A stretch of 64,000 bases of DNA, from contig CAMVNQ010000017.1 of the NCBI GenBank assembly GCA_947168885.1, positions 1 to 64,000 of the forward strand. Direction: 5' to 3'. Positions 42,223 to 51,543 of the stretch are shown here, one piece after another. Both the position numbers and the translations under genes were made by a program. Source of the stretch: an uncultured Clostridia bacterium. GTDB lineage: Bacteria; Bacillota; Clostridia; Oscillospirales; Ruminococcaceae. The notes beneath the pieces are model-generated. The model searched no databases and was not told the origin of the DNA. It was given only the letters and a program-made list of their open reading frames with translations. Within the stretch, counting starts at the first letter, position 1. Every line of letters starts with the position of its first letter.

Positions 42223-43878
42223 ATGAGAAGCGATCTTTTGAAGGACGGTGTTACAAGACTGCCGCATCGCTCGCTGCTTAAAGCCCTCGGCATCACTGAC
42301 AGCGAAATGAAAAAACCGTTCATTGCTGTTGTCAACTCAGCAAGCGACTATATTCCCGGACATATGCATCTCCGGGAGCTCGGTCAGGCTGTCAAGGACG
42401 GCATCCGCAACGCCGGCGGTGTACCTTTTGAATTCTGCACTATCGGTGTCTGTGACGGTCTCGCAATGAACCACAAGGGTATGCGCTATTCCCTCGCATC
42501 GCGTGAGCTTATCGCCGACAGCATCGAGGTAATGCTTACCGCGCATCCCCTCGACGGCATTGTTTTCATACCGAACTGTGATAAGATCGTACCCGCTATG
42601 ATACTCGCGGCGGCAAGGCTGAACATACCTTCGATATTCGTGAGCGGAGGTCCTATGAACCCGGGCAAGGTGTGCGGAAAGCGTGTCGGGCTTTCCGAAA
42701 CATTTGAAGTTGTCGGACAATACGCCGACGGCAAGATAAGCGACGAGGAGCTTGCCGAGTGGGAGAACAAGTCCTGTCCGACCTGCGGCTCCTGCTCCGG
42801 TATGTACACCGCAAATTCCATGAACTGCCTTACCGAAGCGATCGGTCTCGCACTACCGTTCAACGGAAGCGAACCCGCAGTAAGCTCTGCACGGCGCCGT
42901 CTCGCAAAGGAAGCCGGCGAACGCTCTGTCGAACTCGTAAAAGAGAACGTAAGACCGCTCGACATACTTACGCGCCGCAATATCCTGAACGCTCTCGCGA
43001 CCGATATGGCAATAGGTGCTTCATCCAATACGGTTCTGCATCTTCTTGCTATCGCACACGAAGCAAAAGCCGATATTTCAATAGACGACATTGACGCTAT
43101 GAGCCGCAGGATACCCCAGATCTCGAAGTTAAACCCGGCGAGCAGTGTCTTCATCGAAGACCTTAACGAAGTCGGCGGCATTCAGGCTGTCCTGAACGAG
43201 CTCTCGAAGAAAGACCTGATCGACCTTGATGCCGTTACCGTTACCGGAACACAGCGCGAACGTCTTGCTAAAGCAAAGAGTGCTGACGGTACGGTCATCC
43301 ACCCGATAGACTCACCTATCCGTGCAGACGGCGGTATAGCCATCCTCAAAGGAAACCTCTCACCGGAGGGCGCTGTTGTAAAACAGGGCGCCGTAAAGCC
43401 GGAAATGATGGATTTCACGGGTACAGCAAAGGTATTCGACGGCGAACAGGAAGCTTACGATGCTATCCTTAACGGCGCAATACAGGCAGGCGATGTTGTA
43501 GTTATCCGATATGAGGGTCCGAAGGGCGGTCCCGGAATGCCGGAAATGCTGTCCCCGACTGCCGCAATAGCCGGACGCGGGCTCGACGGAAGCGTTGCGC
43601 TCATAACAGACGGCCGTTTCAGCGGTGCAAGCCGCGGCGCTTCGGTAGGCCACATCTCTCCCGAAGCGGCGGAGGGCGGACTTATTGCGTTCATCGAGGA
43701 CGGCGACAAGATACACATAGACATTCCGAACAGAAGCATCGAGCTGCTCGTTCCGGACGACGTTATTGCAAAGCGTAAGGAAAAGGGCGTACTCCCGCCG
43801 AAACCGCTGACCGGTTATCTCAAACGCTACGCAAAAATGGTAAGAAATGCGAGCGTAGGTGCTGTATTTGAGGACTGA
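42223..43878 (+). CDS. ilvD: Dihydroxy-acid dehydratase
   Basis: A 551-residue Fe-S enzyme of branched-chain amino acid synthesis, dehydrating 2,3-dihydroxyisovalerate and its homologue (EC 4.2.1.9). Cluster cysteines lie in [13 protein letters not shown] and [31 protein letters not shown] and [20 protein letters not shown] are diagnostic. Normal length. AAGGAAGGTAGATAAA precedes the ATG. It is the third gene after manA; no other ilv genes are near. Confidence 0.95.
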   Translation: MRSDLLKDGVTRLPHRSLLKALGITDSEMKKPFIAVVNSASDYIPGHMHLRELGQAVKDGIRNAGGVPFEFCTIGVCDGLAMNHKGMRYSLASRELIADSIEVMLTAHPLDGIVFIPNCDKIVPAMILAAARLNIPSIFVSGGPMNPGKVCGKRVGLSETFEVVGQYADGKISDEELAEWENKSCPTCGSCSGMYTANSMNCLTEAIGLALPFNGSEPAVSSARRRLAKEAGERSVELVKENVRPLDILTRRNILNALATDMAIGASSNTVLHLLAIAHEAKADISIDDIDAMSRRIPQISKLNPASSVFIEDLNEVGGIQAVLNELSKKDLIDLDAVTVTGTQRERLAKAKSADGTVIHPIDSPIRADGGIAILKGNLSPEGAVVKQGAVKPEMMDFTGTAKVFDGEQEAYDAILNGAIQAGDVVVIRYEGPKGGPGMPEMLSPTAAIAGRGLDGSVALITDGRFSGASRGASVGHISPEAAEGGLIAFIEDGDKIHIDIPNRSIELLVPDDVIAKRKEKGVLPPKPLTGYLKRYAKMVRNASVGAVFED

Positions 43879-43889
43879 CAGGGACATAC

Positions 43890-43918
43890 TTGACAAATAC
43901 GACATAATATGATACAAT
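43890..43918 (+). promoter_or_regulatory. SigA promoter of uvrA
   Basis: TTGACA (43890-43895), a 17-bp spacer and TACAAT (43913-43918). The -10 box overlaps the left arm of the palindrome at 43916-43946. Confidence 0.8.
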
Positions 43919-43946
43919 AAACACGAACCTAACGTTCGTGTTTATT
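43916..43946. promoter_or_regulatory. Palindromic operator at the uvrA start point
   Basis: AATAAACACGAAC and GTTCGTGTTTATT are perfect 13-bp arms around CTAAC, exactly over the expected +1. The core CGAAC-N5-GTTCG resembles a LexA (SOS) box, which normally has N4. It could act as a variant LexA site or as a hairpin in the leader. Confidence 0.55.
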
Positions 43947-43982
43947 TAGTCAGAGATACAGAAAACCGAAAGGACAAAAGAA

Positions 43983-46805
43983 ATGGCAAACGACAAGATC
44001 GTGATAAGAGGTGCGAAAGAGCACAACCTCAAAAACATAGACGTTGTGATACCGCGTGACAAGCTCGTGGTATTCACGGGGCTTTCCGGCTCGGGTAAAT
44101 CATCACTCGCGTTCGACACTATCTACGCCGACGGTCAGCGGCGGTATATGGAGAGCCTGTCTTCCTATGCGCGACAGTTCCTCGGACAGATGGAAAAGCC
44201 GAATGTCGAGAGCATAGAAGGACTTTCGCCGGCTATCTCCATTGACCAGAAGACAACATCCAATAACCCGCGTTCAACTGTCGGAACGGTCACCGAGATA
44301 TACGACTACCTGCGACTGCTGTACGCACGCATAGGTGTGCCGCACTGCCCCGTATGCGGACGCGAGATAAGCCAGCAGACTGTCGATCAGATCGTCGATC
44401 AGATAAAGGAACTCGGCGAGGGCACGAAATTTCAGGTGCTTGCTCCCGTCGCCCGCGGAAGAAAAGGCGAGTACGCAAAAGAACTTGACTCCCTGCGCAA
44501 GCAAGGCTTTGTCCGCGTGCGCATAGACGGGGTGATGTACGACCTCTCGGAAAAGATCAAGCTCGAAAAGAACATCAAGCATAACATCGAAGTCGTTGTG
44601 GACAGGCTCGTCGTCAAGCCGGAAATGGATTCGCGCCTTTCGGACAGCATCGAGACCGCAGGAAAGCTTACCGACGGACTGGTATATATCGACGTTATCG
44701 GCGGCGAGGAACTCCACTTCTCGCAGAATTACGCCTGCCCCGAGCACAATATCAGCATCGATGAGCTTGTTCCGAGAATGTTCTCATTCAACAATCCGTT
44801 CGGCGCTTGTCCGCATTGTACGGGACTTGGTGTATTCCACCGCGTCGATCCCGACCTCATCGTCCCCGACAAGAACAAAACAATACGCGAGGGTGCTATC
44901 CGCGCCTGCGGCTGGAACTCGCTCGACGACAGTTCGATAGCCATGATGTACTACACCGCAATCTCGAAACACTATGGTGTGTCGCTGGACGTACCGGTCA
45001 AAAAGCTCACCCCCGAACAGCTCGGGCTGTTCCTTTACGGGACCGCCGGTGAGCGCATAAGAGTAGATGTTCTCGACTCGTTCGGCGGAGGATACAGGAA
45101 CGCAGATTTCGAGGGCGTTATAAACAACCTCGAACGCCGTTACAAGGACGGAAGCGATTCCGCGCGCGCCGAGATCGAGCAGTATATGCATGACTGCGAG
45201 TGTCCTGTCTGCGGCGGTGAAAGGCTCAAAAAGGAGTCACTCGCTGTCACCGTCTGCGGAATAAACATAAGCGATCTGTGCAAGAAGAGCATAGGCGACG
45301 CTTACGACTTTGTGGATAAAATGGAACTTTCCGAACGCGACCGTATGATAGGAAAGCTGATTCTGAAGGAAATAAAGGAGCGTCTGAACTTCCTGAAAAG
45401 CGTCGGACTCGAATATCTCACACTGTCCCGTGCCGCAGGGTCCCTATCCGGCGGTGAGAGTCAGAGAATACGCCTTGCAACGCAGATAGGAAGCTCACTC
45501 ATGGGTGTTCTGTATATCCTCGACGAGCCGAGTATAGGACTGCATCAGCGCGACAACGACAAACTCATCGGAACACTGAAGAGACTGCGCGACCTCGGAA
45601 ATACCGTTATCGTCGTTGAGCACGACGAGGACACCATGCGTGCGGCGGACTACATCGTTGATATAGGTCCCGGCGCGGGAGTCCACGGCGGCGAAGTTGT
45701 GGCCTGCGGCACAGCGGAAGAGATAATGAAATGCAAGGAATCGGTCACCGGACAGTATCTTTCGGGAAAGAAGAAAATACCAGTTCCGAAGGAGCGACGC
45801 AAGCCGGACGGACGGTTCCTCACCATAAAGGGCGCGGCGGAAAACAACCTCAAAGACATCGACGTGGACATACCGCTCGGTTTGTTCACCTGCGTTACGG
45901 GAGTCTCCGGAAGCGGCAAGAGCTCACTCATAAACGAGATACTGTACAATCACCTTGCCGCGACGCTGAACCGCGCGAGAACGCACGTCGGGAAATGCAG
46001 AGAAATACTCGGCGCAGAGCAGCTCGACAAGGTCATCGCAATAGATCAGGCACCTATCGGACGCACTCCGCGCTCTAACCCAGCGACATACACCGGCGTT
46101 TTCACCGATATACGCGATCTGTTTGCGTCAACGAACGACGCGAAGATGAAGGGGTTCGGTACAGCGCGCTTTTCGTTCAACGTCAAGGGCGGACGCTGTG
46201 AAGCCTGTGAAGGTGACGGCATAATCAAGATAGAGATGCACTTCCTGCCGGACGTTTACGTTCCGTGCGATGTCTGCAAGGGCAGACGCTATAACCGCGA
46301 AACTCTCGAAGTGCGCTACAAGGGCAAAAACATCTATGACGTGCTTGAAATGACGATAGAAGCGGGCTGCAAGTTCTTCGAGAATGTTCCGAAGATATAC
46401 CGCAAACTCAAAACGCTCTGCGACGTCGGACTCGGCTATGTCAAGATAGGTCAGCCCGCCACAACACTTTCGGGCGGTGAAGCACAGCGTGTCAAGCTCG
46501 CTACCGAACTCGCCCGCCGTGCGACCGGCAAGACCGTGTATATTCTTGACGAACCGACAACGGGACTTCATACCGCAGATGTCCACAAGCTCATAGAGGT
46601 CCTGCAGTTGCTTGTTGAAGGCGGAAACACCGTCATTGTCATAGAACACAACCTCGATGTCATAAAAACTGCGGATTACATCATCGATCTCGGACCCGAG
46701 GGCGGCGACAAAGGCGGTACAGTCATAGCCGCAGGGACCCCGGAACAGATCGCAAAAGTAAAGAAGTCCTATACAGGGCAGTATCTGAAGAATCTCCTTA
46801 AGTGA
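43983..46805 (+). CDS. uvrA: Excinuclease ABC subunit A
   Basis: A 940-residue damage-recognition ATPase of nucleotide excision repair, working with UvrB and UvrC. Tandem ABC modules are clear: Walker [15 protein letters not shown] and [11 protein letters not shown], signatures [12 protein letters not shown] and [12 protein letters not shown], and Walker [13 protein letters not shown] and [11 protein letters not shown]. Zinc modules are CPVCG near 120 and CEACEGDG with CDVCKGRRY near 745. Single gene with its own promoter and a palindrome over the start point, so it may be damage-inducible. Confidence 0.96.
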   Translation: MANDKIVIRGAKEHNLKNIDVVIPRDKLVVFTGLSGSGKSSLAFDTIYADGQRRYMESLSSYARQFLGQMEKPNVESIEGLSPAISIDQKTTSNNPRSTVGTVTEIYDYLRLLYARIGVPHCPVCGREISQQTVDQIVDQIKELGEGTKFQVLAPVARGRKGEYAKELDSLRKQGFVRVRIDGVMYDLSEKIKLEKNIKHNIEVVVDRLVVKPEMDSRLSDSIETAGKLTDGLVYIDVIGGEELHFSQNYACPEHNISIDELVPRMFSFNNPFGACPHCTGLGVFHRVDPDLIVPDKNKTIREGAIRACGWNSLDDSSIAMMYYTAISKHYGVSLDVPVKKLTPEQLGLFLYGTAGERIRVDVLDSFGGGYRNADFEGVINNLERRYKDGSDSARAEIEQYMHDCECPVCGGERLKKESLAVTVCGINISDLCKKSIGDAYDFVDKMELSERDRMIGKLILKEIKERLNFLKSVGLEYLTLSRAAGSLSGGESQRIRLATQIGSSLMGVLYILDEPSIGLHQRDNDKLIGTLKRLRDLGNTVIVVEHDEDTMRAADYIVDIGPGAGVHGGEVVACGTAEEIMKCKESVTGQYLSGKKKIPVPKERRKPDGRFLTIKGAAENNLKDIDVDIPLGLFTCVTGVSGSGKSSLINEILYNHLAATLNRARTHVGKCREILGAEQLDKVIAIDQAPIGRTPRSNPATYTGVFTDIRDLFASTNDAKMKGFGTARFSFNVKGGRCEACEGDGIIKIEMHFLPDVYVPCDVCKGRRYNRETLEVRYKGKNIYDVLEMTIEAGCKFFENVPKIYRKLKTLCDVGLGYVKIGQPATTLSGGEAQRVKLATELARRATGKTVYILDEPTTGLHTADVHKLIEVLQLLVEGGNTVIVIEHNLDVIKTADYIIDLGPEGGDKGGTVIAAGTPEQIAKVKKSYTGQYLKNLLK

Positions 46806-46845
46806 ATGCACTTTATTACAGTGCACAACTCACAATGCAGAATTA
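46806..46845 (-). repeat. Degenerate dispersed repeat, copy H
   Basis: The sequence GTGCACAACTCACAATGCAG AATTAT resembles the reversed AATTGTGAATTATGCATT half of the family. It sits directly before the uvrA terminator. Weak match. Confidence 0.35.
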
Positions 46846-46871
46846 TTGTATTGCTTCGCGATATATATTAT

Positions 46872-46915
46872 AAACACAGCAGACCTGACAGACCGGCCTG
46901 CTGTGTTTGTATTTT
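46872..46915. terminator. Terminator between uvrA and sigE
   Basis: AAACACAGCAG and CTGCTGTGTTT pair, with GGCC inside, followed by GTATTTTG. It is between converging genes, so it can serve both. Confidence 0.75.
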
Positions 46916-46977
46916 GCCGGAACAGACAGGTCAGGTGAAAAGCGACTATCGTTTTGCCGTCTCTGAATGGTAAAGAC

Positions 46978-47688
46978 CTAACCTATCTTTTCCAGATCTT
47001 TGCGAAGCCGCTTGATAATACGCTTTTCAAGCCGCGAGATGTAGCTCTGCGAAATGCCGATAAGATCGGCGACCTCTTTCTGCGTCATTTCCTTTCCGTC
47101 GATAAGTCCGAAACGCTTCTCCATTATGAACCTCTCGCGTTCGGGAAGCCGCGCCACCGATTCGAGCAGCAGCTTCTTCTCAGCTTCGCTCTCGATATTC
47201 TCGTTGACCACATCGTCCTCCGTCCCGAGAACATCTGACAGAAGCAGCTCATTTCCGTCCCAGTCTATGTTGAGCGGCTCCTCGATAGAGATCTCAGAGC
47301 GGTACTGATTCGCCTTTCGCAGAAACATAAGTATCTCATTTTCAATGCACCGCGACGCATAAGTTGCAAGCTTGATGTTCTTGTCCGGACTGAAAGTACT
47401 TACCGCCTTTATCAGCCCGATAGTTCCTATGGAAATGAGGTCTTCTATGCCGATACCCGTTGACTCGAACTTTTTCGCAATGTACACGACAAGCCGCAGA
47501 TTATGCGTGATAAGCTTATCGCGTGCGGACTGTGAATCTCGCCGGAGTCCCTCGAACGCTTCTTCCTCCTCTTCCTTTGTAAGAGGCGCGGGCAGGTTAT
47601 CGGAGCCGTTTATGTAGTAGATTCCGCTTACAGTCCGGCGTGCCATTATCCGCCTGATGAACTCGTTGATCTTTACCGTAGTATTCAT
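46978..47688 (-). CDS. sigE: Sporulation sigma factor SigE (pro-form)
   Basis: A 236-residue mother-cell sigma factor. The pro-sequence (about 27 residues) precedes a [13 protein letters not shown] segment that corresponds to the SpoIIGA cleavage region. Region 2 ([37 protein letters not shown]) and [20 protein letters not shown] are almost identical to SigE. Region 4 ([20 protein letters not shown]) closes it. AAGGAGAGAAGAA precedes the ATG. It is co-transcribed with spoIIGA; the usual sigG neighbour is missing downstream. Confidence 0.96.
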   Translation of the reverse strand: MNTTVKINEFIRRIMARRTVSGIYYINGSDNLPAPLTKEEEEEAFEGLRRDSQSARDKLITHNLRLVVYIAKKFESTGIGIEDLISIGTIGLIKAVSTFSPDKNIKLATYASRCIENEILMFLRKANQYRSEISIEEPLNIDWDGNELLLSDVLGTEDDVVNENIESEAEKKLLLESVARLPERERFIMEKRFGLIDGKEMTQKEVADLIGISQSYISRLEKRIIKRLRKDLEKIG

Positions 47689-47700
47689 TTCTTCTCTCCT

Positions 47701-48522
47701 TTATTTAAGCAGCTTCGACGACACCACAGCATCAAAGCTCTCGTTGACAAATGCGTCCTCCGATACCGCGACAAGCGCGTCGAGCTGTTTGTCTGCGTCG
47801 TGCAGCCTTACGGTTATCCGCTCGGGACGAAACGCCGCGACAACAGCACTTCCGGACGCTGTGCGCATAGGTATGAGCCGTATGCCGGCTATGTCCCGTG
47901 TCTCACCGCGAAGATAAGGAGGAAGCACCCGCTTTACAGCGTCTTTGCGGCAGATTATAACCGGACGTCCGGTAAGAAAATCCCGAAGGAAATTGCCGCT
48001 GTCCGAAAGGGCGCTTATCTCGGCGCTGTTCCCGAGGTTTTCGATCGTGAGCGTTACGTGCGCGGCTGCATCGGCACTGTCGAAGATCCGTCGGAGCAGA
48101 GTGAGCACGCCGTAGATCACCGCCGAAGAGATAACAAGAACAAGCGCAGAAATGTTAAGATAAACATATCCGTTTGCCGAAAAGATGAAATCGCTTCCGG
48201 TGAACTCGTGTATCAACACCGCAGCGCCGCAGATCAGCATACCGACAGCTATACTCACAAATGAACGCACAGCGAACAGACGAAAGTTTCCGAAGCCGAA
48301 TGCCGTCAGCACAATAAACGCCGTTAGTGCAGATTTCAGCAGCAGCGATACCGGAATTTCCGTGTCAATTACAGCGGCAAGAGATGTTATTCCGCCGATC
48401 ACAGAAGCCGCGGCAAGCCTTTGGAACCGCACCTCAGTGTGGAGTAACCGGCATACCGCACGAAGCGTGAAATATGATATGTAAGTGTTCATTACGATAA
48501 GCACATCGATGTAAACTGTCAT
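47701..48522 (-). CDS. spoIIGA: Sigma-E processing peptidase SpoIIGA
   Basis: A 273-residue membrane aspartic protease that processes pro-SigE in response to a forespore signal. The N-terminal half has five or six hydrophobic helices starting YIDVLIVMNTYISYFTLRAV. The soluble half contains the catalytic ALSDSGNFLRDFLTGRPVII (Asp-Ser-Gly). The start is ATG 48522, 7 nt after GGAG; an ATG two codons earlier is too close. Located 12 nt upstream of sigE. Confidence 0.92.
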   Translation of the reverse strand: MTVYIDVLIVMNTYISYFTLRAVCRLLHTEVRFQRLAAASVIGGITSLAAVIDTEIPVSLLLKSALTAFIVLTAFGFGNFRLFAVRSFVSIAVGMLICGAAVLIHEFTGSDFIFSANGYVYLNISALVLVISSAVIYGVLTLLRRIFDSADAAAHVTLTIENLGNSAEISALSDSGNFLRDFLTGRPVIICRKDAVKRVLPPYLRGETRDIAGIRLIPMRTASGSAVVAAFRPERITVRLHDADKQLDALVAVSEDAFVNESFDAVVSSKLLK

Positions 48523-48586
48523 AAACATTCTCCGGTGATATGAAGTACAGACTCTTCCCCGCGTCTGTTCGTCCCGCATAATGAAA

Positions 48587-48619
48587 ATTATACCACTGTT
48601 TCCTTGAAAAATTTGTCAA
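48587..48619 (-). promoter_or_regulatory. spoIIG-type promoter with long spacer and Spo0A box
   Basis: Minus strand TTGACA (48619-48614) and TATAAT (48592-48587) are consensus but separated by 21 bp. In Bacillus subtilis spoIIG the spacer is also over-long (22 bp) and needs Spo0A-P. A TTTGTCAAA on the plus strand (48612-48620) matches the 0A-box consensus over the -35. Confidence 0.7.
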
Positions 48620-48697
48620 AACAGAGGTGTATAAAAAATATAATACAGGCGAAAATGCACAAAATACAAAAATTTTTAAAAAAATCCGAAAAAAAGC

Positions 48698-48724
48698 TAA
48701 AGTTTTTGGCACCGTTGACGATAT
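48698..48724 (+). promoter_or_regulatory. SigD (sigma-28) flagellar-type promoter
   Basis: TAAA (48698-48701), a 15-bp spacer and GACGATAT (48717-48724), against the consensus TAAA-N15-GCCGATAA. It lies about 70 nt upstream of the FliD-like gene, which has no SigA promoter I can see. Confidence 0.7.
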
Positions 48725-48793
48725 AACATACGGATAGATATCTGAATTTATATAAACTTTGAACAGCCTTATTTCCTGAAAGGAGGTATAGAT

Positions 48794-49774
48794 ATGAGCA
48801 ACATCAATTTCAACTACAGCGCGCTTAAAAGTATGACGCAGGCACAGCGCACCGAATATACGCTCACTAATGTATCACCGTCAAAAGACGACGATAAAAA
48901 TCTGAATCAGAGTATTTTCAAGGCTTATCTTGAGACCCTCAAGGAAAAATCCGACGAATCGACAAAAAAGACTCTCCAACAGCTGCAGAACGCACCGGTA
49001 AGTGCAGTGGGACGGCTGTTCGGCGATCTTCAGGTCAACTCCGTCGAACAGATGAGCAAGATCTTCGACGACCTGCGGATAAAGCCCAACGACGAGATAA
49101 ACTCGATACTCGGGACTATGCGCACAAAAGTCACGGAACAGGCACAGAAGGCAGATGCGGCAAAGACAGATATTACCGGAAAGACAGATATTACCGGAAA
49201 GACACAGGAGACCGAGGACAAGGAGAACTACCTGATGAAGTTCATCAGAACTTCCACAGAGAAGCTCTCAAAAGTCAACGACGAGCTCTACAAGAAATCC
49301 GAAGATCTCTCCGCCTCCGCAGCAAACCTCAAGGAAGCGCTCAAACGCGATGAGGCCACCGGCGAACGCAGCAGAGAAAAAATGGACAGAGCAGCAGAGG
49401 ATTTTGTAAGCAGATACAACACTTTTGCGGATACAGTCGAAAAGTCACAGAACAACACTGTGAACGGTAAGTCACAGTTCATCGGTGAGATGCTCGATGC
49501 GTACAGTTCACGACTCGAAAAGGTGGGGATCACCAAAAACGAAGACGGCAGACTCGAACTCGACACGAAGAAGCTCAACACTGCAAGCGAACGCGATATC
49601 GAGAAAGCTTTTGAGAAGGATGATTCTTTTGCGGACTTCATCGACACTCAGGCAAAACAGCTCTCGGCTTACGCACAGACCGATCTTTACCAGAACGCAA
49701 GCGCTTACACCGATGCCGGCAACATCACACAGGTTTCAAACATCAGCGGCTCGTATTTCAATATGCTTGGGTAA
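48794..49774 (+). CDS. FliD-like coiled-coil protein under a flagellar promoter
   Basis: A 326-residue, mostly helical soluble protein without a signal peptide. The C-terminal part (SRLEKVGITKNEDGRLELDT, KKLNTASERDIEKAFEKDDS, FADFIDTQ) resembles the C-terminal segment of the flagellar cap FliD. The middle contains two tandem KTDITG repeats and long coiled coils. It lacks the large FliD_N domain. AAAGGAGGTATAGAT precedes the ATG. With the SigD promoter, a late flagellar or secreted role is likely but not proven. Confidence 0.75.
   Translation: MSNINFNYSALKSMTQAQRTEYTLTNVSPSKDDDKNLNQSIFKAYLETLKEKSDESTKKTLQQLQNAPVSAVGRLFGDLQVNSVEQMSKIFDDLRIKPNDEINSILGTMRTKVTEQAQKADAAKTDITGKTDITGKTQETEDKENYLMKFIRTSTEKLSKVNDELYKKSEDLSASAANLKEALKRDEATGERSREKMDRAAEDFVSRYNTFADTVEKSQNNTVNGKSQFIGEMLDAYSSRLEKVGITKNEDGRLELDTKKLNTASERDIEKAFEKDDSFADFIDTQAKQLSAYAQTDLYQNASAYTDAGNITQVSNISGSYFNMLG
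49162..49197 (+). repeat. Two exact 18-bp tandem repeats
   Basis: AAAGACAGATATTACCGG occurs twice head to tail in frame, coding KTDITG-KTDITG, then a partial third (KTQ). A likely site of length variation. Confidence 0.8.
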
Positions 49775-49783
49775 AAAACGGAT

Positions 49784-49819
49784 AAAAAAAGTTCCCGACT
49801 TTGTCGGGAACTTTTTTTA
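49784..49819. terminator. Bidirectional terminator after FliD-like gene
   Basis: AAAAAAAGTTCCCGAC and GTCGGGAACTTTTTTT form a symmetric hairpin. It serves this gene and the converging GH26-like gene. Confidence 0.85.
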
Positions 49820-49910
49820 TTGATTCACGGTCATGCTGCGCCCTGCGGCGCGTATCCGTAACAAACAGGACGGAAATGCTTCCGGTACGATCCGGAGTTT
49901 TGCAAAAATA

Positions 49911-51359
49911 TCAATTGTCTTTCGACTTTGAGGCTGCCTCGTATCTTATGCGTATATCCGGAAGCTTCGTTATTGTCGTGTAGCTGTTGATACGCCAGTC
50001 CTCGCCGTCCGAAGGCGTGTTCTCACCCGAAGCGGGAGGTGCGAATATCCGCAGTTTCAGGGTCTTTGCTCCGTCGAGCCGGTTATCGTAGAACGCACTC
50101 ATAAGATCAATCGTCTTTACCTTGGGCGACTTATAGAACCAGCGCCCGTTGAGTTCGAGCACGAGATTGAGCTCCTCCTCGAAAGTGACCTCGCAGAACA
50201 CGGGATCCTTTCTGAACGGAATGCTTATAGCAAGCCCCTCCGCATCCTCCGAACCGCCCCAGCGAAGCTTTACGGGAAGCTCGGTCTTCTTCCCTGCCGT
50301 AAACTTCGGCGAGAAAAAGTCGTCGTGGATTATTTCTTTGTATGCGCGCATGAGCGGCTGTTCGATACCGACATTCGGATTATTCGGATCTTCTATCTCA
50401 AGTCCGAGGCGTCCGCGGTCACGGAACTGATACATTGTAAAGCCACTGAGCCATTTATCGGGATCATTTTTCAGAGTATCGCAGAAGAGTTTCATCATCT
50501 CCGCCTGCTCATAAGCGCCGGTAACATCGCCGTCGGCATTGAGCTCGCTCAGCACCATGGGCTTTTCCTTGCCGCCGCAGATCTCCTTGAATCGCTGATA
50601 ACTGCGTTTTCCCATATCATAAACGTCTTTCACGACATAGCGTATATGCGACTTTCCGCCTTTCTCCGCGACATCGAAAGGCCAGCCCCAGTGCAGTGCA
50701 AGATACTTGTCTATAGACCAGAAGTCGGTAGCACGCACAGCGTCCGCAAATTCGGCTTCCATTTCGATCTTCTTGTCCTTCGGCTTGGCAACGCCGCCAG
50801 CGCAGAGGATAGTGCTGACGTTCGGAGCGTGCTCCTTCAGAATATTATGGAATTTAACGTAGAAATCCGCAATCTGCTGATACGTAGCCCGCTTCGTGAA
50901 TGAGAACCAGTTGCCGGTCGCTTCGTGATTTATGCGTATCATCATGCGCCCGAAAGTCGAAAGGTCCTTCGCGATCGCGACAAGATGCTCGTCGGGAACG
51001 TTCGGGTCTATCGTAAGCGTAAGGATAACGTCCTGTCCGTGTGCGCGTATCTCGCGCATATACCTGAACGGCTCGTCGCTGAGGTCGCCGTTTATACCGC
51101 CCTTATAGGTGAAGTAGTCGTCGTAAGGATAATCCCACGCAAAAGAAACGTTCTTGTCTTTGCAGGCTTCGCTTATACGCTGCGGCCACTCTTTATCAAG
51201 CGGGTAATAGCAGTACATCAGACTTATAGCTCTGTGCGGACGTCCGAGACGGTTTAATATATAGTCCTGATCGACGTACTCGCCGCGCTCGCTTCCGTCT
51301 CCGAGATCGACAGCGCACTCCGCCGGCGTTATGTTAATTTTGTTTACCTTGTACTCCAT
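49911..51359 (-). CDS. GH26-like intracellular glycoside hydrolase
   Basis: A 482-residue protein with a TIM-barrel-like domain of about 330 residues and a C-terminal beta-rich domain. MIRINHEATGNWFSF has the His-Glu-x-x-Gly-x-Trp pattern of the GH26 acid/base strand, and MVLSELNADG may hold the nucleophile Glu. No signal peptide is present, so it acts inside the cell on imported oligosaccharides, or is a non-catalytic relative. The start is ATG 51359 after ACGGAGGAAAAATC. A cre-like site covers its transcription start. Family assignment is tentative. Confidence 0.65.
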   Translation of the reverse strand: MEYKVNKINITPAECAVDLGDGSERGEYVDQDYILNRLGRPHRAISLMYCYYPLDKEWPQRISEACKDKNVSFAWDYPYDDYFTYKGGINGDLSDEPFRYMREIRAHGQDVILTLTIDPNVPDEHLVAIAKDLSTFGRMMIRINHEATGNWFSFTKRATYQQIADFYVKFHNILKEHAPNVSTILCAGGVAKPKDKKIEMEAEFADAVRATDFWSIDKYLALHWGWPFDVAEKGGKSHIRYVVKDVYDMGKRSYQRFKEICGGKEKPMVLSELNADGDVTGAYEQAEMMKLFCDTLKNDPDKWLSGFTMYQFRDRGRLGLEIEDPNNPNVGIEQPLMRAYKEIIHDDFFSPKFTAGKKTELPVKLRWGGSEDAEGLAISIPFRKDPVFCEVTFEEELNLVLELNGRWFYKSPKVKTIDLMSAFYDNRLDGAKTLKLRIFAPPASGENTPSDGEDWRINSYTTITKLPDIRIRYEAASKSKDN

Positions 51360-51374
51360 GATTTTTCCTCCGTA

Positions 51375-51389
51375 ATGAAAACGATTACT
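51375..51389. promoter_or_regulatory. cre-like LacI-family operator
   Basis: ATGAAAACGATTACT matches the cre consensus WTGNAANCGNWNNCW at every fixed position. It is centred just downstream of the -10 of the minus-strand promoter, a typical repression position for CcpA. Confidence 0.6.
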
Positions 51390-51396
51390 TGACTGC

Positions 51397-51425
51397 ATTA
51401 TAACATATATTCATAAAAAAATCAA
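51397..51425 (-). promoter_or_regulatory. SigA promoter of the GH26-like gene
   Basis: Minus strand TTGATT (51425-51420), a 17-bp spacer and TATAAT (51402-51397). Confidence 0.75.
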
Positions 51426-51482
51426 TAGGTTTGTAAAATATTTTTTGCAGGGCGGACGGACGCTTCCGAGCAAATCGCAATA

Positions 51483-51512
51483 TTGACAAATTCCGGCTCT
51501 CTGTGTTATAAT
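51483..51512 (+). promoter_or_regulatory. SigA promoter of lipoprotein gene
   Basis: TTGACA (51483-51488), an 18-bp spacer and TATAAT (51507-51512). Confidence 0.8.
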
Positions 51513-51543
51513 ACAGATTACGGAACCTATCGGAGGTGTTATT

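Noticed and set aside
43916-43946. Standard LexA box at uvrA
   Set aside because: The spacer between GAAC and GTTC is five bases, not four, so I report it only as a variant palindrome.
43916-43946. Terminator of ilvD
   Set aside because: The uvrA promoter lies between the ilvD stop and the hairpin, and no T-run of useful length follows.
9010-46845. CRISPR array
   Set aside because: The repeats are far apart, vary in orientation and have no regular spacers; no cas genes are present.
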